From assembly GCF_032854445.1 (NCBI RefSeq), contig NC_088295.1, forward strand, positions 2,980,501 to 3,044,500: a stretch of 64,000 nucleotides of DNA. The letters are read 5' to 3'. The first letter of the stretch is position 1. Each line of letters starts with the position of its first letter. The DNA is from Liolophura sinensis. Lineage: Eukaryota > Mollusca > Polyplacophora > Chitonida > Chitonidae. The notes under the pieces are model-generated. The model had not been told where the DNA came from. It worked only from the letters and a program-made list of their open reading frames with translations, and made no database searches. The position numbers were made by a program, and so were the translations under genes. Shown one piece after another: positions 11,270 to 25,500 of this stretch.

Positions 11270-13510
11270 CACCCACAATTGATACATTTGACTTCTGGTG
11301 TCAGTATACTGTGACTGTGTAGGTGTCATGTCTGGCGTCAGTATACAGTGACCGTTTGGGGTGTCATGTCTGGTTTCAGTATTCTGTGACTGTGGGGTGT
11401 CATATCTGGTGTCAGTATACTGCAACTGCTTATGGTGTTCTGTCTGGTGTTGATATACTGTTACTGGGTGTGGTATCACGTCTGCTGTGAGTGCACTATG
11501 ACTGAGTGAGGTGTCTTGCCTGGTGTAGGTATATTAAAATTGGTCGGAGTGTCATGTCTGGTGTCAGTATACTGTGACTGGGTGAGGTGTCTTGTTTTGT
11601 GTGAGTATTCTGTGATTGGGTGAGATATCGTGTTTGATGTCAGTATGCTATGACTGTATGGGGTGTCATATCTGATGTCAATATATTCTGACTGTGTGGC
11701 AGTATGCTGTGAAACCAGACGGTGCATGGGCGAGGTGTCATGTATACTGTGTCTTTGTAAGGTGTCCTGTTCTGTTTCAGTATCATTTGACTGGGTGGGG
11801 TGTCATATCTGGTATCAGTTCTCTGTGACTGTGTTGGGCGTCATGTCTGTTTTCAATATACTGGGGCTGTGTGGGGTGTCATGTCTGGTGTGAGTCTACT
11901 GTGACTTGATGAGACTGTGAGGGTGTCATGTCTGGTGTCAGTATGCTGTGACTGTGTGGGGTATAATATCTGGTGTCAGTATATTGTGAAACCAGACATG
12001 ACTGGTGTCAGTAGGCTGTGACACCATGTGATGTGCCGTTTTGCGTCAGTCTACTCTGACTGGGTGAATTTTCTCTCTGGTTTCAGTGTACTGTGTCTGT
12101 GGGTGATGTCTCTTGTCTGTTGTCCGCATACTGTGATTGCGTGACGTGCGCTGTCTGGTGTCATTATTCTGTGACCGGGTGAGGTGTCATGTCTGATATC
12201 AGTATACTGTGGCTGAGTGAGATGTCATGTCTGATGACAGTATACTATGACTGTGCGGGGGTGCCTTGTCTGGTGTCAGTTTACTATGACTGGGTGGGAT
12301 GCCTTGTCTGGTGTCAGTATACTATGACTGGGTGAGGTGTCTTGTCTGATGACAGTATACTATGACTGGGTGGGGTGCCTTGTCTGGTGTCAGTATACTG
12401 TGACTGGGTGAGGTGCCTTGTCTGGTGTCAGTATACTGTGGCTGAGTGAGATGTCATGTCTGATGACAGGATACTATGACTGGGTGGGGTGCCTTGTCTG
12501 GTGTCAGTATACTGTGGCTGAGTGAGATGTCATGTCTGATGACAGTATACTATGACTGGGTGGGGTGCCTTGTCTGGTGTCAGTATACTGTGACTGGGTC
12601 ACGTGTCTTGTCTGGTGTTAGTATACTGGGCCTGGTTGGTTTGTTCTGTCTGGTGTCAGCATACTGGAATTGAATGGGTTGTTCTGTCTCGTGTAAATAT
12701 ACTGTGACTGGGTCACGTGTCCTGTCTGGTGTCAGTATACTGTGACTTGGTGATTTGTCCTGTCTGGTGTCAGTATACTGGGTCTGGGTGGTTTGTTCTG
12801 TCTGATGTCAGCATACTGGAATTGGGTGGGTTGTCCTGTCTCGTGTGAATATACTGTGACTGGGTGACGTGTCCTGCCTGGTGTCAGTATACTGTGACTT
12901 GGTGATTTGTCTTGTCTGGTGTCAGTATACTGGGTCTGGGTGGTTTGTTCTGTCTGGTGTCAGCATACTGTGACTTGGTGATTTGTCCTGTCTGGTGTTA
13001 GTATACTGTGACTGGGTGAGGTGTCTTGTCTGGTGTCAGTATACTGTAACTTGGTGATTTGTCTTGTCTGGTGTCGGTATACTGGGTCTGGGTCGTTTGT
13101 TCTGTATGGTGTCAGCATACTGGGATTGGGTAGGTTGTCTTGTCTCGTGTGAATATACTGTGACTGGGTGACGTGTGTCATTATTCTGTTACTGGGTGAG
13201 ATTCCCTGACTGGTATCAGTATGCTGTGTATAAATGAGATATGTGTCTGGTGTCAGTTTACTGACACTGGATGGGGCGTTATACTGTGACTGCGTGGTAT
13301 GCCATGGTTGGTTTCAACATATTGTGACTGGGTAAGGTGTCGTGTCTGGTGTCAGCATATTGTGATTGGGTGACGTGTCCTGTCTGGTGTCAGTACGCTG
13401 TGACTGGGTGAGGTGTTTTGACTGGTGCCAGCATACTGTGACTGGGTGACGTGTCCTGTCTGGTGTCTGTACACTGTGACTGTATGAGGTGTCACGTCTC
13501 CTGTCATTAA
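11270..13510 (+). repeat. Minisatellite, 38 bp unit, about 58 copies
   Basis: The unit contains TGTCTGGTGTCAGTATACTG followed by TGACTGGGTGAGGTGTCT. The 5' and 3' ends of the array are more diverged than the centre (12,200-13,050). A single related copy (GGTGTCAGTGTAGTATGACT then GGGTGG) lies at about 40,157 inside a SINE-like element, so the array may have grown from part of such an element. Confidence 0.96.
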
Positions 13511-13534
13511 ACTGTCTGGCTTTCTAATCTATCG

Positions 13535-14040
13535 ACACAAAGCTCGCTGGACTGTTGTTACAAAGCTCGCTGGACTGTTGTTACAAAGCTCGCTGGACTG
13601 TTGTTACAAAGCTCGCTGGACTGTTGTTACAAGGCTCGCTGGACTGTTGTTACAAAGCTCGCTGGACTGTTGTTACAAAGCTCGCTGGACTGTTATTACA
13701 AGGCTCGCTGGACTGTTGTTACAAAGCTCGCTGGACTGTTGTTACAAAGCTCGCTGGACTGTTGTTACAAAGCTCACTGGACTGTTGCTACAAAGCTCAC
13801 TGGATTGTTGTTACAAAGCTCGCTGGGCTGTTGTTACAAAGCTCGCTGGACTGTTGTTACAAAGCTCGCTGGACTGTTGTTACAAAGCTCGCTGGACTGT
13901 TGTTACAAGGATCGCTGGACTGTTGTTACAAGGCTCGCTGGACTGTTGTTACAAAGCTCGCTGGACTGTTGTTACAAAGCTCGCTGGACTGTTGCTACAA
14001 AGCTCACTGGATTGTTGTTACAAGGCTTACTCGACTGCGA
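13535..14040 (+). repeat. Minisatellite, 23 bp unit (type A), about 21 near-identical copies
   Basis: The unit is CTGGACTGTTGTTACAAAGC then TCG. Because 23 is not a multiple of three and the unit has no stop in any + frame, all three + frames stay open for about 180 codons. This is a property of the repeat and not evidence of coding. Confidence 0.98.
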
Positions 14041-15365
14041 TACAATGCTCACTTGTCTGTGGATATCAGGGGGAGTGGTCTGTGGACATCAACGTAACGT
14101 GTCTGTGGACATCAAGATATCTGGTCTGTGGATAACAAGGTAACTGGTGTGTGGACATCAAGGTCATTGGTCTGTGGACATTAAGGTAACTGGTCTGTGG
14201 ACATCAAGGTAACTGGTCTGTGGACATCAAACTGACTGGTCTGTGGACATCAAACTGACTGGTCTGTGGACATCAAACTGACTGGTCTGTGGACATCAAA
14301 CTGACTGGTCTGTGGATGACAAGGTGGCTGGTGTGTGGACATCAAGGTCATTGGTCTGTGGACATTCAGGTAACTAGTCCGTGGACACCAGGGTGACTGA
14401 TATGTAGATATTAAGGCAACTGATTTGTTGATATCAAGGTGACTGGTGTGTGGACATTAAGGTAACTGGTCTGTGGATATTACGGTAACTGATCTCTGGA
14501 CATCAAGGTAACTGGTATGTATACATCAAGGTGACTGCTCTGTGGACATCAAGGTGACTGCTCTATGGATATGAAGGTGACTGCTCTATGGATATGAAGG
14601 TGACTGATCTGTGTACATCAAGGTAACTGGTCTGTGTACGTCAAGGTGACTGCTCTGTGTACATCAAGGTAACTGGTCTGTATACATCAAGGTGACTGAT
14701 CTGTGTACATCAAGGTAACTAGTCTGTGTACATCAAGGTGACTGCTCTGTGGACATCAAGGTTACTGCTCTGTGTACATCAAGGTAACTGGTCTGTATAC
14801 ATCAAGGTGACTGATCTGTGTACATCAAGGCGGCTGCTCTGTGAATATCAAGGTTACTGCTCTGTGTACATCAAGGCGACTGCTCTGTGGACATCAAGGT
14901 TACTGCTCTGTGTACATCAAGGTAACTAGTCTGTGTACATCAAGGTGACTGCCCTGTGTACATCAAGGTAACTAGTCTGTGTACATCAAGGCGGCTGCTC
15001 TGTGGATATCAAGGTGACTGCCCTGTGTACATCAAGGTAACTAGTCTGTGTACATCAAGGCGACTGCTCTGTGAATATCAAGGTAACTGGTCTGCGTACA
15101 TCAAGGTAACTAGTCTGTGTACATCAAGGCGACTGCTCTGTGGATATCAAGGTTACTGCTCTGTGTACATCAAGGTAACTAGTCTGTGTACATCAAGGTG
15201 ACTGCCCTGTGTACATCAAGGTAACTAGTCTGTGTACATCAAGGTGACTGATCTGTGTACATCAAGGTAACTGGTCTGTGGACATGAACGTGACTGGTCT
15301 GTGGACATCAAGGTAACTGGTCTGTGGACATCAACGTGGTTGGTCTATGGATATCAAAACGAGTT
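14041..15365 (+). repeat. Minisatellite, 23 bp unit (type B), about 57 copies
   Basis: The unit is CTGGTCTGTGTACATCAAGG then TAA, with GGACATC and GGATATC variants. It follows the type A array in the same 23 bp period and matches it at about 14 of 23 positions, with intermediate copies near 14,030-14,110. Confidence 0.97.
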
Positions 15366-16418
15366 GTGGCATGTTCATAAAGCGTACAGTATTTCCGCTT
15401 AGGGAGTTCTGTGAAGCATATCATATTGTTGATGAGTGCCGTGACCCCCAAGTTGTGCAGTACAGTACCCGTACCCCAAGTCAACCGAACTCAAACCACA
15501 TACAGCGCTAAACAAACACATACAGGCAAAACCTGGAGCTGTAATTAAAAACTTCCCTCCGGGATTTGATTAAATTTACGCCTAATTGTTTCACCTGAGC
15601 TATAACGACCGTAAGTGTTTATGTAAAAGATAAAAGTAACATTAGCAAATCAAAGGACCGCAGCAGATATATATTTGAATAACTCCCGTTAAGAATGCCG
15701 TATAGACATGTCAGCATTGCGCCCGACCTGCAACAAACCCAGACTCTCATGATCTGAACGAAATAGTGTTGCAACAAAGAAACAAATAATCTAGTAACAA
15801 ACAGCGTCTCTGAACCGTCGGTTTGTTGTGATGTCAGAATAAGCAGTCAGCGGTATTGGGTTTGAAGTGATTTAGATTATTTTGATAAGGACACAAGGTA
15901 CGTGCTCTCATACATTATTTGTACAATGTAATCGACTGATTAGTGATCAGAACTGCCGCAGCCAGGTCAAGATCCCAGAATACAACCGATTACAAGGGGA
16001 GACAAAGCTTCTGAAGATGACTGGACTGAAGATGACATCATTACACTAATTATGATAAGGTTCTAGTGTCCCATTATGATGGCCAGGGCTATGGTCATCA
16101 GCATCGCATTAAGTAAGAAATCTAAAAACTCAAGCATTAGAAGTTGAGAACAAATTACTTTTACAGGTTCAGTCGACTCTATCTTAGCGGATACGTCCTA
16201 TTTTGCTATCATTTTTTTCATGATGACTTTAATTCCTTGTCCCGGGGCAAATACAAACAGGAACTGTTTTGTCTTCGTACCTGGCACAATGCTATTGTTG
16301 CTAACGGCAATATTTCAGTGTTACCCGAGATCAACGCCAATTGTAATTAAAGTCATCAGACAGGAGAGCAGTCAGCCATAAGCACTTCTTGTACCGTGGC
16401 ATTATGCAAATGTGGTGA
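15366..16418 (+). other. Spacer upstream of the chitinase gene, no gene seen
   Basis: No repeats or exon chain recognised. As the sequence just upstream of the proposed first exon it may hold promoter elements, but I see no motif I would defend. Confidence 0.4.
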
Positions 16419-16499
16419 GTGCAGAAGTATTTGTTCTTTAGCCCTACCCCCGGGTGCCCCTGGGACAGAGAGCATCATCGCATAGTGATATATGAAAGA

Positions 16500-16596
16500 A
16501 CACATAGGCTGCTGTCAGAGAGTCAGCTTGTCGTGAGCGGCGAACACAACCTTCCTACTCTCATCAAGACGTTCGTCAACTTGGACTGGAAGAATG
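16500..16596 (+). other. Candidate first exon of the chitinase gene (5' UTR plus ATG)
   Basis: ATG at 16594-16596 is followed at once by a donor GTGAGT. The next exon (20423) needs a phase 0 partner with a start codon, because an in-frame TGA lies at 20411-20413 just upstream of it. Joining gives a classic signal peptide, M-AVGVALFGLCLLSMIGLGQS. A weak TATA-like TATATG lies at 16489. The transcript start is not defined by the sequence, so the 5' edge is a guess. Another small ATG exon elsewhere in 16.6-20.4 kb is possible. Confidence 0.4.
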
Positions 16597-19500
16597 GTGA
16601 GTTTTGGTCTAAGGCAAGAAACACTTGGCATCGAAAAGCACAGAATAATATATTATACAATACTTTGCTAGTATTTACATCACTTCATGTTACAGAGTTT
16701 CGTAGCTGATTGTGTTGTAATTGGCATGGTGTTATTCCTCTACAAGTTACGTGTCCTATGGTCTCCATATGGCCAGTTATTCTGGCCAATTTAAATTGTT
16801 TGCTCAGTTGTGGTAGCACTTTATCACGGAGCAAATCTTTTGATGCCAACTTCAAATGCCGAAATCTTTTACGGCATCAACCCAGGTTTTGTCGTGTCAG
16901 TCCTTAGCGCACTTCCTATAGTGTCAGGTTTTGTCGTGCCAGTCCTTCGCATACTTCCTATAGCGTCAGGTTTTGTCGTGTCAGTCCTTCACATACTTCC
17001 TATAGCGTCAGGTTTTGTCGTGTCAGTTCTTCGCACTCTTCCTATAGCGTCAGGTTTTGTCGTGTCATCTCTTCACACTCTTCCTATAGCGTCAGGTTTT
17101 GTCGTGTCAGTCCTTCGCACACTTTCTATATCGTCAGGTTTTGTAGTGTCAGTCTTTCACACACTTCCTATAGCGTCAGGTTTTGTCGTGTCATCTCTTC
17201 ACACTCTTCCTACAGCGTCAGGTTTTGTCGTGTGATCTCTTCACACTCTTCTTATAGCGTCAGGTTTTGTCGTGTCAGTCCTTCACACACTTCCTATAGC
17301 GTCAGGTTTTGTCGTGTCATCTCTTCACACTCTTCCTATAGCGTCAGGTTTTGTCGTGTTAGTCCTTCACATACTTCCTATAGCGTCAGGTTTTGTCGTG
17401 TCATCTCTTCACACTCTTCCTATAGCGTCAGGTTTTGTCGTGTCATCTCTTCACACTCTTCCTATAGCGTCAGGTTTTGTCGTGTCAGTCCTTCACATAC
17501 TTCCTATAGCGTCAGGTTTTGTCGTGTCATCTCTTCACACTCTTCCTATAGCGTCAAGTTTTGTCGTGTCATCTCTTCACACTCTTCCTATAGCTTCAGC
17601 GACTAACTATCAGGCCTTATTCGTAATCAGATAATGGTCTCTATCCACAGTAGCCTCCACTGATGTATTTCTGCTGAGTGTAGTGCCATCAATTGCTGCA
17701 GTAGGAAAAGCAATGCACTCAAGGCCGTATGACTTTTTCAAAACGATGTCTACGTTTTGATCATCTTTGGCTACTCCATACATTACCCATGCGTGGGTTT
17801 TATCATATTCGGCTACTCTATACATCACCAATGTCTGGGGTTTGATCATCTTTGGTTACTCCATACATCACGGATGTCTGGGTTTTGATCATTTTTGGCT
17901 ACTCCATACATCACGGATGTCTGGGTTTTGATCATCTTTGGCTACTCCATACATCACGGATGTCTGGGTTTTGATCATCTTTGGCTACTCCATACATCAC
18001 GGATGTCTGGGTTTTGATCATCTTTGGCTACTCCATACATCACGGGTGTCTGGGTTTTGATCATCTTTGGCTACTCCATACATCACCAGGGGGCCTCCGT
18101 TGCCCAGTTGGTTAGCGCGCTAGCGAAGCGCAATGACCCAGGAGTCTCTCACCAATGAGGTCGCTGTGAGTTCAAGTCCAGCTCATGCAGGCTTCCTCTC
18201 CCATTGTGCATGGGAAGGTCTGGCATCAACCTGCTGATGGTTTCCCCCGGCCTGTGCCCGGTTTATTTATAAATTAATAAATAAATACATCACCAATGTC
18301 TGGGTTTTGATTATTTTTGGCTACTCGATACATCATCAGTGTGTGAGTTTTATCACATTTGGCTAGTGCATAAATCACCGATGTGTGTTTTTTGATAATC
18401 TTTTGCTAATGTGTATATCACTTATATCTGGGTAGGAAGCGGTGTTAACCCGTTGAAGGACTGTTTGTGGAAGTCTTAAATATAACTTGTGTTGAATACA
18501 TTTTAAAAGTATTATCTAACAATTGTATGCACACCGCGTTAGTCTTTGCAAAAAGTGGCAGTTAACGTGGGTGGATGATTACTGGAGAAAGAGTTTAAAT
18601 TTTTAGAAAAGAATTCTTTCGAGTCAGTACGAAAACATTTGAAAATTTGAGGCAGTAAAGAGAAAAGAAAGCCGGAAGGTGGCAGGCAGGAGAAATCAGT
18701 TATTTTACATGACACGTCAGCAGCTATGACGTCAACTGGCATATTTATTATCGCTCAGTGTGCAGTCATGCGCCACGTCCGGGACTAACGTACGGTCGGA
18801 AGAGGAAGACTGCAGTATGTCTAATTAACTGTTCGCTCGTTATTACAGTGATAAGCCTACTGCCGGGAGCATTAAAAAATTAAAATAAACACAGACAAAA
18901 AGGAGGAAATCAAAGAGGAACAGAAATCCCTACGGCAGACAATAATCTGTCTTTGCCTGTGCCGTTTGGTTATGTGACACAGTAAATTCATACGAGGTCA
19001 TACGAGGTCATACAAGGTCAGCTATTAGATTTGCACGCTGCTGAAAACTCCAGCCTTGTACAGCAAACCTTTTGAGGGCACAATCATCTGGTGTAATGCT
19101 CTAACAAGTCAACTATAAGATGAACTGCACGCATGTGAACATATGACATAATCTACCGTACACTTGAATGTCGATGATATCTCTCACTTTCACACTATTT
19201 AGCGGTATCGCCCTTAACATTTTCTCATACTCATTCCAAAGAATACACTTGTTACACCAATCTGAACCTAAAGTAGCATATATCGATGTTTTTATCGATG
19301 ATAATTCTTTCTGTAGCACCTCTATTCTTAATGCTCATTCTTTCTGTAGCAGCACACGGTAGCACCTCTATTCTTAATGCTCATTCTTTCTGTAGCAGCA
19401 CACTGGTGGCACCTCTACTCTTACTACTGACTCTTTCTGTAGCATTATACTGTATCACCTATATTCTCACTGTTGCCTCTTTCTGTAGCAGCACACCCTA

Positions 19501-22500
19501 GCCCCTGTATTCCACAGTTTTGTAGCAGTACACTGTATCACCTCTATTCTCACTGTGGCATCTCTATGCGAACTGTCAAATCTTTATATAACAGCACACT
19601 GTGGCCCCTCTGTTCTCATTGCTGAATCTGTCCGTAGTATCACGCTGTAGCACCTCTATTCTAACCGCTGATTCTTTCCCTAATATCACGCTGCAGCACC
19701 TCTATTCTCACTGCTGAATCTGTTCGTAGTATCACGCTGTAGCACCTCTATTCTCACTGCTGAGTCTTCCCCTAATAGCACACTGTAGCACCGCCATTCT
19801 CACTGCTGAATCTGTTCGTAGTATCACGCTGTAGCACCTCTATTCTCACTGCTGAGTCTTTCCCTAATAGCACACTGTAGCACCTCTATTGTCACAGTTG
19901 AATCTCAATCACGACTCTTTCTTTAACATTACACTGTAACACACAGTGTGTTGATGCGCTATCTTATAGTTGATATGCGAGCCAACATGTATCGAGGAAT
20001 GTATACCAAACTCAGGGGGGACCGGCCCGGATAGGACAGTTGGTAGAGCGTCCGCTTCGGGACCGGTAGATCCAGGATCAACCCTTGATCGAGTCACATC
20101 TAAAACTTTAAAAGAGGTAGTTGTAACTTCCTCCATTGACGTTCAGCATGAAGGGGATAGTGCAACGACTGGTTGACCCGTATCAGTATAATGGCTCGGG
20201 CGGGGCGCCTTACTTGCCTTCGGTAAGTCGTCTCAGTGAAGCAGCACTAAATAAAAGAGCGGTGGAAATCCGTCCTACAGCAATGAGGCACATTACACGT
20301 ACATGCACCCTAATGATTCCATCGTTGTCATATGACTGAAAAATTTTTGAGTACGAAGTTAAACCCCAAGCACTCACTCACTCACCACACTCAGGGGAAG
20401 TCACTGCGTTTGATGTTTGCAGGCTGTGGGCGTGGCTCTGTTTGGACTGTGCCTGCTCTCCATGATTGGTCTCGGTAAGTATACACCTTTTTGTACCCAT
20501 TCCTCAGGGTAATTGACATAGATAACACACATAATTTAACGCTTCAACTGGGGATAATCTATATTCATTTAGTTCACCCCGTAATGTATATTGATCAATT
20601 ACACACCTGTTGGGTTGCGGTTCATACTGTGAAGGTTAGCTGTTGGCTGTGTTTTACAGGACAAAGCGTGACCAACATAGCCTGTTACTATGGCACATGG
20701 GCGCGATACTCGGGCCTGAAACCGGAGCAGATCGACCCTAACCTGTGTACAAGTATCCTAGTCTCCTTCGTTCAGGTGCGAGATGATCTCCTCAACATTG
20801 TGCCATTCGACCAAGGCGACATTGACCAGGTGTAAGTTAGCCGGCTCAGACTCAATCTTCCGACACAGTCTTAAACAGCACAAACAAGGGATTATTCAAC
20901 ACCAGTGAAGCACAGTCACATTTTTTCTGGATTATCTTGATTTAATGTTTACTAAAAACACAACCACAGAAGGTTTAGAGGCGGATAACGTCGGTAGCTT
21001 CCACCAACGGGTATCGGGCTATGGGGAGAATTCACACAGTTTTTCGATACGGGAATTCGTGAAAATACTTGTAAAATTTTTTTCAGTGGTGAATAATTGT
21101 CATAACGTACCAAAGATTCCGTAGACCTTAACCACTGTAGTGTACAACATATTCCGTTCTAGTATAGAAAACTTTGAACATAAGGACAAAGTGCTGGGTT
21201 AACAAACTTCCCTTGTGTTCTACCGTATCAACGTTACAGCTATCCAGTGTTCAGACAGATGAGAGAGGTGAGCAACTCAGGGCTGAAGATTGTGATTGCG
21301 TTAGGTGGAGCCACTCACGATAACAGCCGCTTTGACCGTATGATAGCCAACCCAGCCACTCTAAGAGACTTCGCTCAAAACACAGTGCTTCAGCTTCGTC
21401 AGTGGGGAATGGACGGCATAGATGTAGACTGGGAATTTCCAAGCAACAAAGAAATCCATGTGAAATTCATTACGGTCAGTATCAGAATATTTTCTTTCTC
21501 CCTCTTGGATTTAAAGTTTATTTAAAGTAAGTTTTACAGAAGATTCTGTCTATACTTGAATACTTTAGATCATGAAAATGTGCAAGTCGTCAAAAAACGA
21601 AAGAATAGTGAATAAATTAATAAAGGATGCTCCGGTTTAAGGCCTTGCGGGATGCCATCGACGACGAGGTTCTTCAGCCTGGAAACAAGAAACTGGAACT
21701 GAGCGGAGCACTACCAGCTGGGTCACACTACATCATCAAATACGACATCAAAGCTGTAGGTCGGTGAGTATCATGACTGCTACAGTTAGCACTGATCCAC
21801 TCAGCGTCAGCGGCTACCTCTAGTGTAGTAACACCGTTATATTCGTCTTTGATTCTGCTGTACCAAGTCAAATCATTTCTCTGAACGCCCAGAAGTACTA
21901 GAAGAACTAAATCTGTTGTGTTTCAGAATATTTGACGTTGCTTATATCATGGCTTACGATTATCATGGACCGTGGGATTCGGAAACTGGCCACAACAGTC
22001 CATTGTTTCCCAGGGAAGCGGACACCAACCAACTATTCAACACGGTAATTCAAAGGCTCTATCATTTACGATGACGTCTAAATCACCCTGAATTACCCTC
22101 AAGGCGTTTATAGTACAATCTTATTTATCGAGATGTTAATTGTTTCCAAAAATACGGAATATTTTGACAGAATCTGGGATGTTGTATAGCTGTATGTTGA
22201 TAGGTATAATTTTGAAGACATTGTTTCTTTTCAGGAATGGACAGTTAATCATTGGTATACAGAGGGGATTCCCAAGAGTAAGCTATACGTGGGTGTGCCG
22301 ACTTACGGCAGAACATTCATCCTGAGGAACCCCACCAACTACGGCGTGGGAGCACCGGCTAACGGTGGTCAGCTCAAGACATTTGGACAGGTATATACAG
22401 GACGAAGTACGCTAAGTACCCTGTCAGCGGGTGTCCACGTTACGCAGCTGTAAAACACGTCTTGATTATTAGACATGAATACTTAAGAAATCGTCGATAA

Positions 22501-25500
22501 TATGATTTTGTGTTTTTGCTGAAGCTTTGTTGTTTACATAAATGTAGAGTTTTCATGGTCATTTTACTTTCAGAGCTGCTCACAAATTCTCTCAAAGACA
22601 AATGCGATGAAATTTTGGGACCCCGAGAGCGAGGTTCCGTACGCTGTAGAAGGCTCTACATGGTTGTCTTACGCCAACACGGCCAGTATCTCTAACAAGG
22701 TATTGTGTATTGTATTACTGTACACTGTATGTTATTTGACTGATGTAGACCCCTATTCCCAAGTAAACAATATGTCACTATACCGACCCCTATTCCCATG
22801 TAAACAATATGTCATTATACAGACCCCTATTCCCAAGTAAACAATATGTCATTATACCGACCCCTATTTCCATGTAAACAATATGTCATTATAGAGATTC
22901 CCATTCCCATGTAAACAATATGTCATTATACAGACCCCTATTTCCAAGTAAACAATATGTCATTATACAGACCCCTATTCCCACGTAAACAATATGTCAT
23001 TATACAGACCCCTATTCCCACGTAAACAATATGTCATTATACAGACCCCTATTCCCACGTAAACAATATGTCATTATAGAGATTCCAATTCCCATGTAAA
23101 CAATATGTCACTACACAGACTCCTGTTCCCAAGTAAACAATATGTCATTATAGAGATTCCCATTCCCATGTAAACAATATATCATTATACAGACTCCTAT
23201 TCCCAAGTAAACAATATGCCATTACACTTCGCGTTCACATAATGCACGTGACTGTTTAAAAAGCTATTATTGATCTGCCAGTAGACGATCAAGGTGCAAT
23301 GAAAAGAAGAACAAGCAAGCATACATATGCCCATCAGATTTTCGGAACTTTGAATTGATGTTTTGTGTACTCCATATTGTTATTTTGTCGTTATCAGTGT
23401 CAGTGGATGGACACAAATGGGTTCGGAGGAGCAATGGTGTGGAGTCTTCACCAGGATGACTTTGCCAATGTTTGTCAGCAGGGAACTTTCCCCCTCGTCC
23501 GTTCGCTCAAGGCTTGTTCTGAATCGTAAGAGCTTTAACTTTTTCACATATGTTCTTGAAATAGCCTCTATCAATAACCAGGTCTGTTTCATTTTAACAC
23601 ACGTTACACCTAGCCGGCCATTTTGCTCTCCATTCCACACAACAGCAAAAGTTGCACAGAAGAAAACATTTATGTGTGAAGATGGAACATTTTCTACCTT
23701 TGCTCAACATCCTACCGCTCCCCTTACTGTCCTGTTTCTCTGATTTACTCCTTTCAGCTTCCCCACCCCTGCCACACCTCCTACCCTTCCAACAACAGCT
23801 CCTCCTCCCACAACCACAGCCTCGGGATTTTGTGGGGGTAAGCCAGACAACTCCTTCCATGAGGTCCCCTTTGACTGCTCCACCTATATACAATGCTTCG
23901 GCCAAGTGGCGTACGTTCAGAAGTGCGCCCAGGGTCTTCAGTTCACCTCTCAATGTAACTGTTGTGAGTTCCCATCCCGGTCTGGTCGCACGGACTGCGA
24001 CACGATGCCCACCTCTACTGCCGCTCCAATAATCCAGACCAAGGCTCCCCAAACCACGACTAGCAAACCACCGATTACTACAACCACAGCTAGTCCCGGC
24101 TCCACGGATAAACCAAGACCTACAGCAGGGCCTATCACAGAGATAGGTAAGTCATCCGGCGAAGCTCACAGGGCATTAACATACCTGTATCTGTCCCATT
24201 GTCATATTTTTGAGTTTTTTTCTTATATTTTCTTATATCCTTCAATACAGCAAATTCAAGGGTGAGCTTATGTCATAACCAATCTATATTCTGGTAATCA
24301 ATATTCAAAGATATACCCCTATAACCAAACAGTGTTTCACGTCTTAATCAAAACAAATTTCTAAACTATAAACCATTTTCCATAAACTTCTGACATAAAG
24401 CCACTGTTAGATTGTAGACGGATCATACTACATTACAATGAACGAATCAGGTCATTTTGGCATTGACTGCAGCCTATCATGTATCGATACCTTCATTCTT
24501 TAGTGGAACCTCTACAGAAGATAGCCTGCTATTACGGCACCTGGGCGAGATATTCGGGGCTGAAGGCGGACATGATTGATGCTAACCTTTGTACAAGTAT
24601 CCTCATCTCCTTCGTCCAAGTGCGCGATGATCTCATCGATATTCGGCCGTTTGAGCCGGATGATCTAAGCAAAGTGTGAGTCAAACCATAACTACAGTAC
24701 AAGAAATAGGATGAATACAACGTTGCCTTCTAATAGCTTTTCGTGCACAAACATTAGAATTTGGTCGTTACAATTGTATGGTGCACCAAAGTATTAGAAA
24801 GTTCCTATTTTCTTTCCAGGTATCCTGTTTTGCGAAATCTCAAGAAGCTGTCTACCAATGGTCTAAAGCTCGTCATTGCTTTGGGAGGCGCGTCCCACGA
24901 TAACTCGCGTTTTGACCGCATGATTGCTGACAGTAACAAACTGAGGCAGTTTGCTACCAATACCGTGAAGACGATCCGTAACTGGGGTATGGACGGCATT
25001 GACGTCGATTGGGAGTTCCCCAAAGATCCACAACAGCATGTAACATTCATCGCGGTAAGCCTGGGTACAGAGACAAAAACCGCCGTATCAAAGCAAAAAA
25101 TCACCTGGGCATTTGTAAAAAAATAACGCCTAATAGATAACAGCTAAATAAAATTTACCTTTTTCTGAAACTGTGCTAAGAAGGAAGTACAACTGTTCTC
25201 CAGATATTCGGCTACAGTAAATATTTGATCAACTGTTATTCATTCTTAAACAACCTCCTGCCTTGTTGACATCTTCAGGCTATGCGTGCAGCCGTCGACG
25301 GTGAGACCCTAGAGGCAGGTCAGGAGCGTCTGGAGCTTAGCGCAGCTCTCTCGGCAGGAAGCTACATCCCTAATTACGACATCCCCAGCATAGGAAGGTA
25401 CTGAAAGATGTTATCAAAATTGTCCGCCATATCAGATACAACATCGTGTAAAACATCAAAACAAGGGCGATAACTCTGGGGAAGCTCCAAACTGAGCCTG

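Noticed and set aside
16419-16709. 96-codon + frame beginning at 16419
   Set aside because: Looks protein-like in part, but the phase of the next chitinase exon fits the ATG at 16594 and not this frame; treated as 5' UTR sequence.
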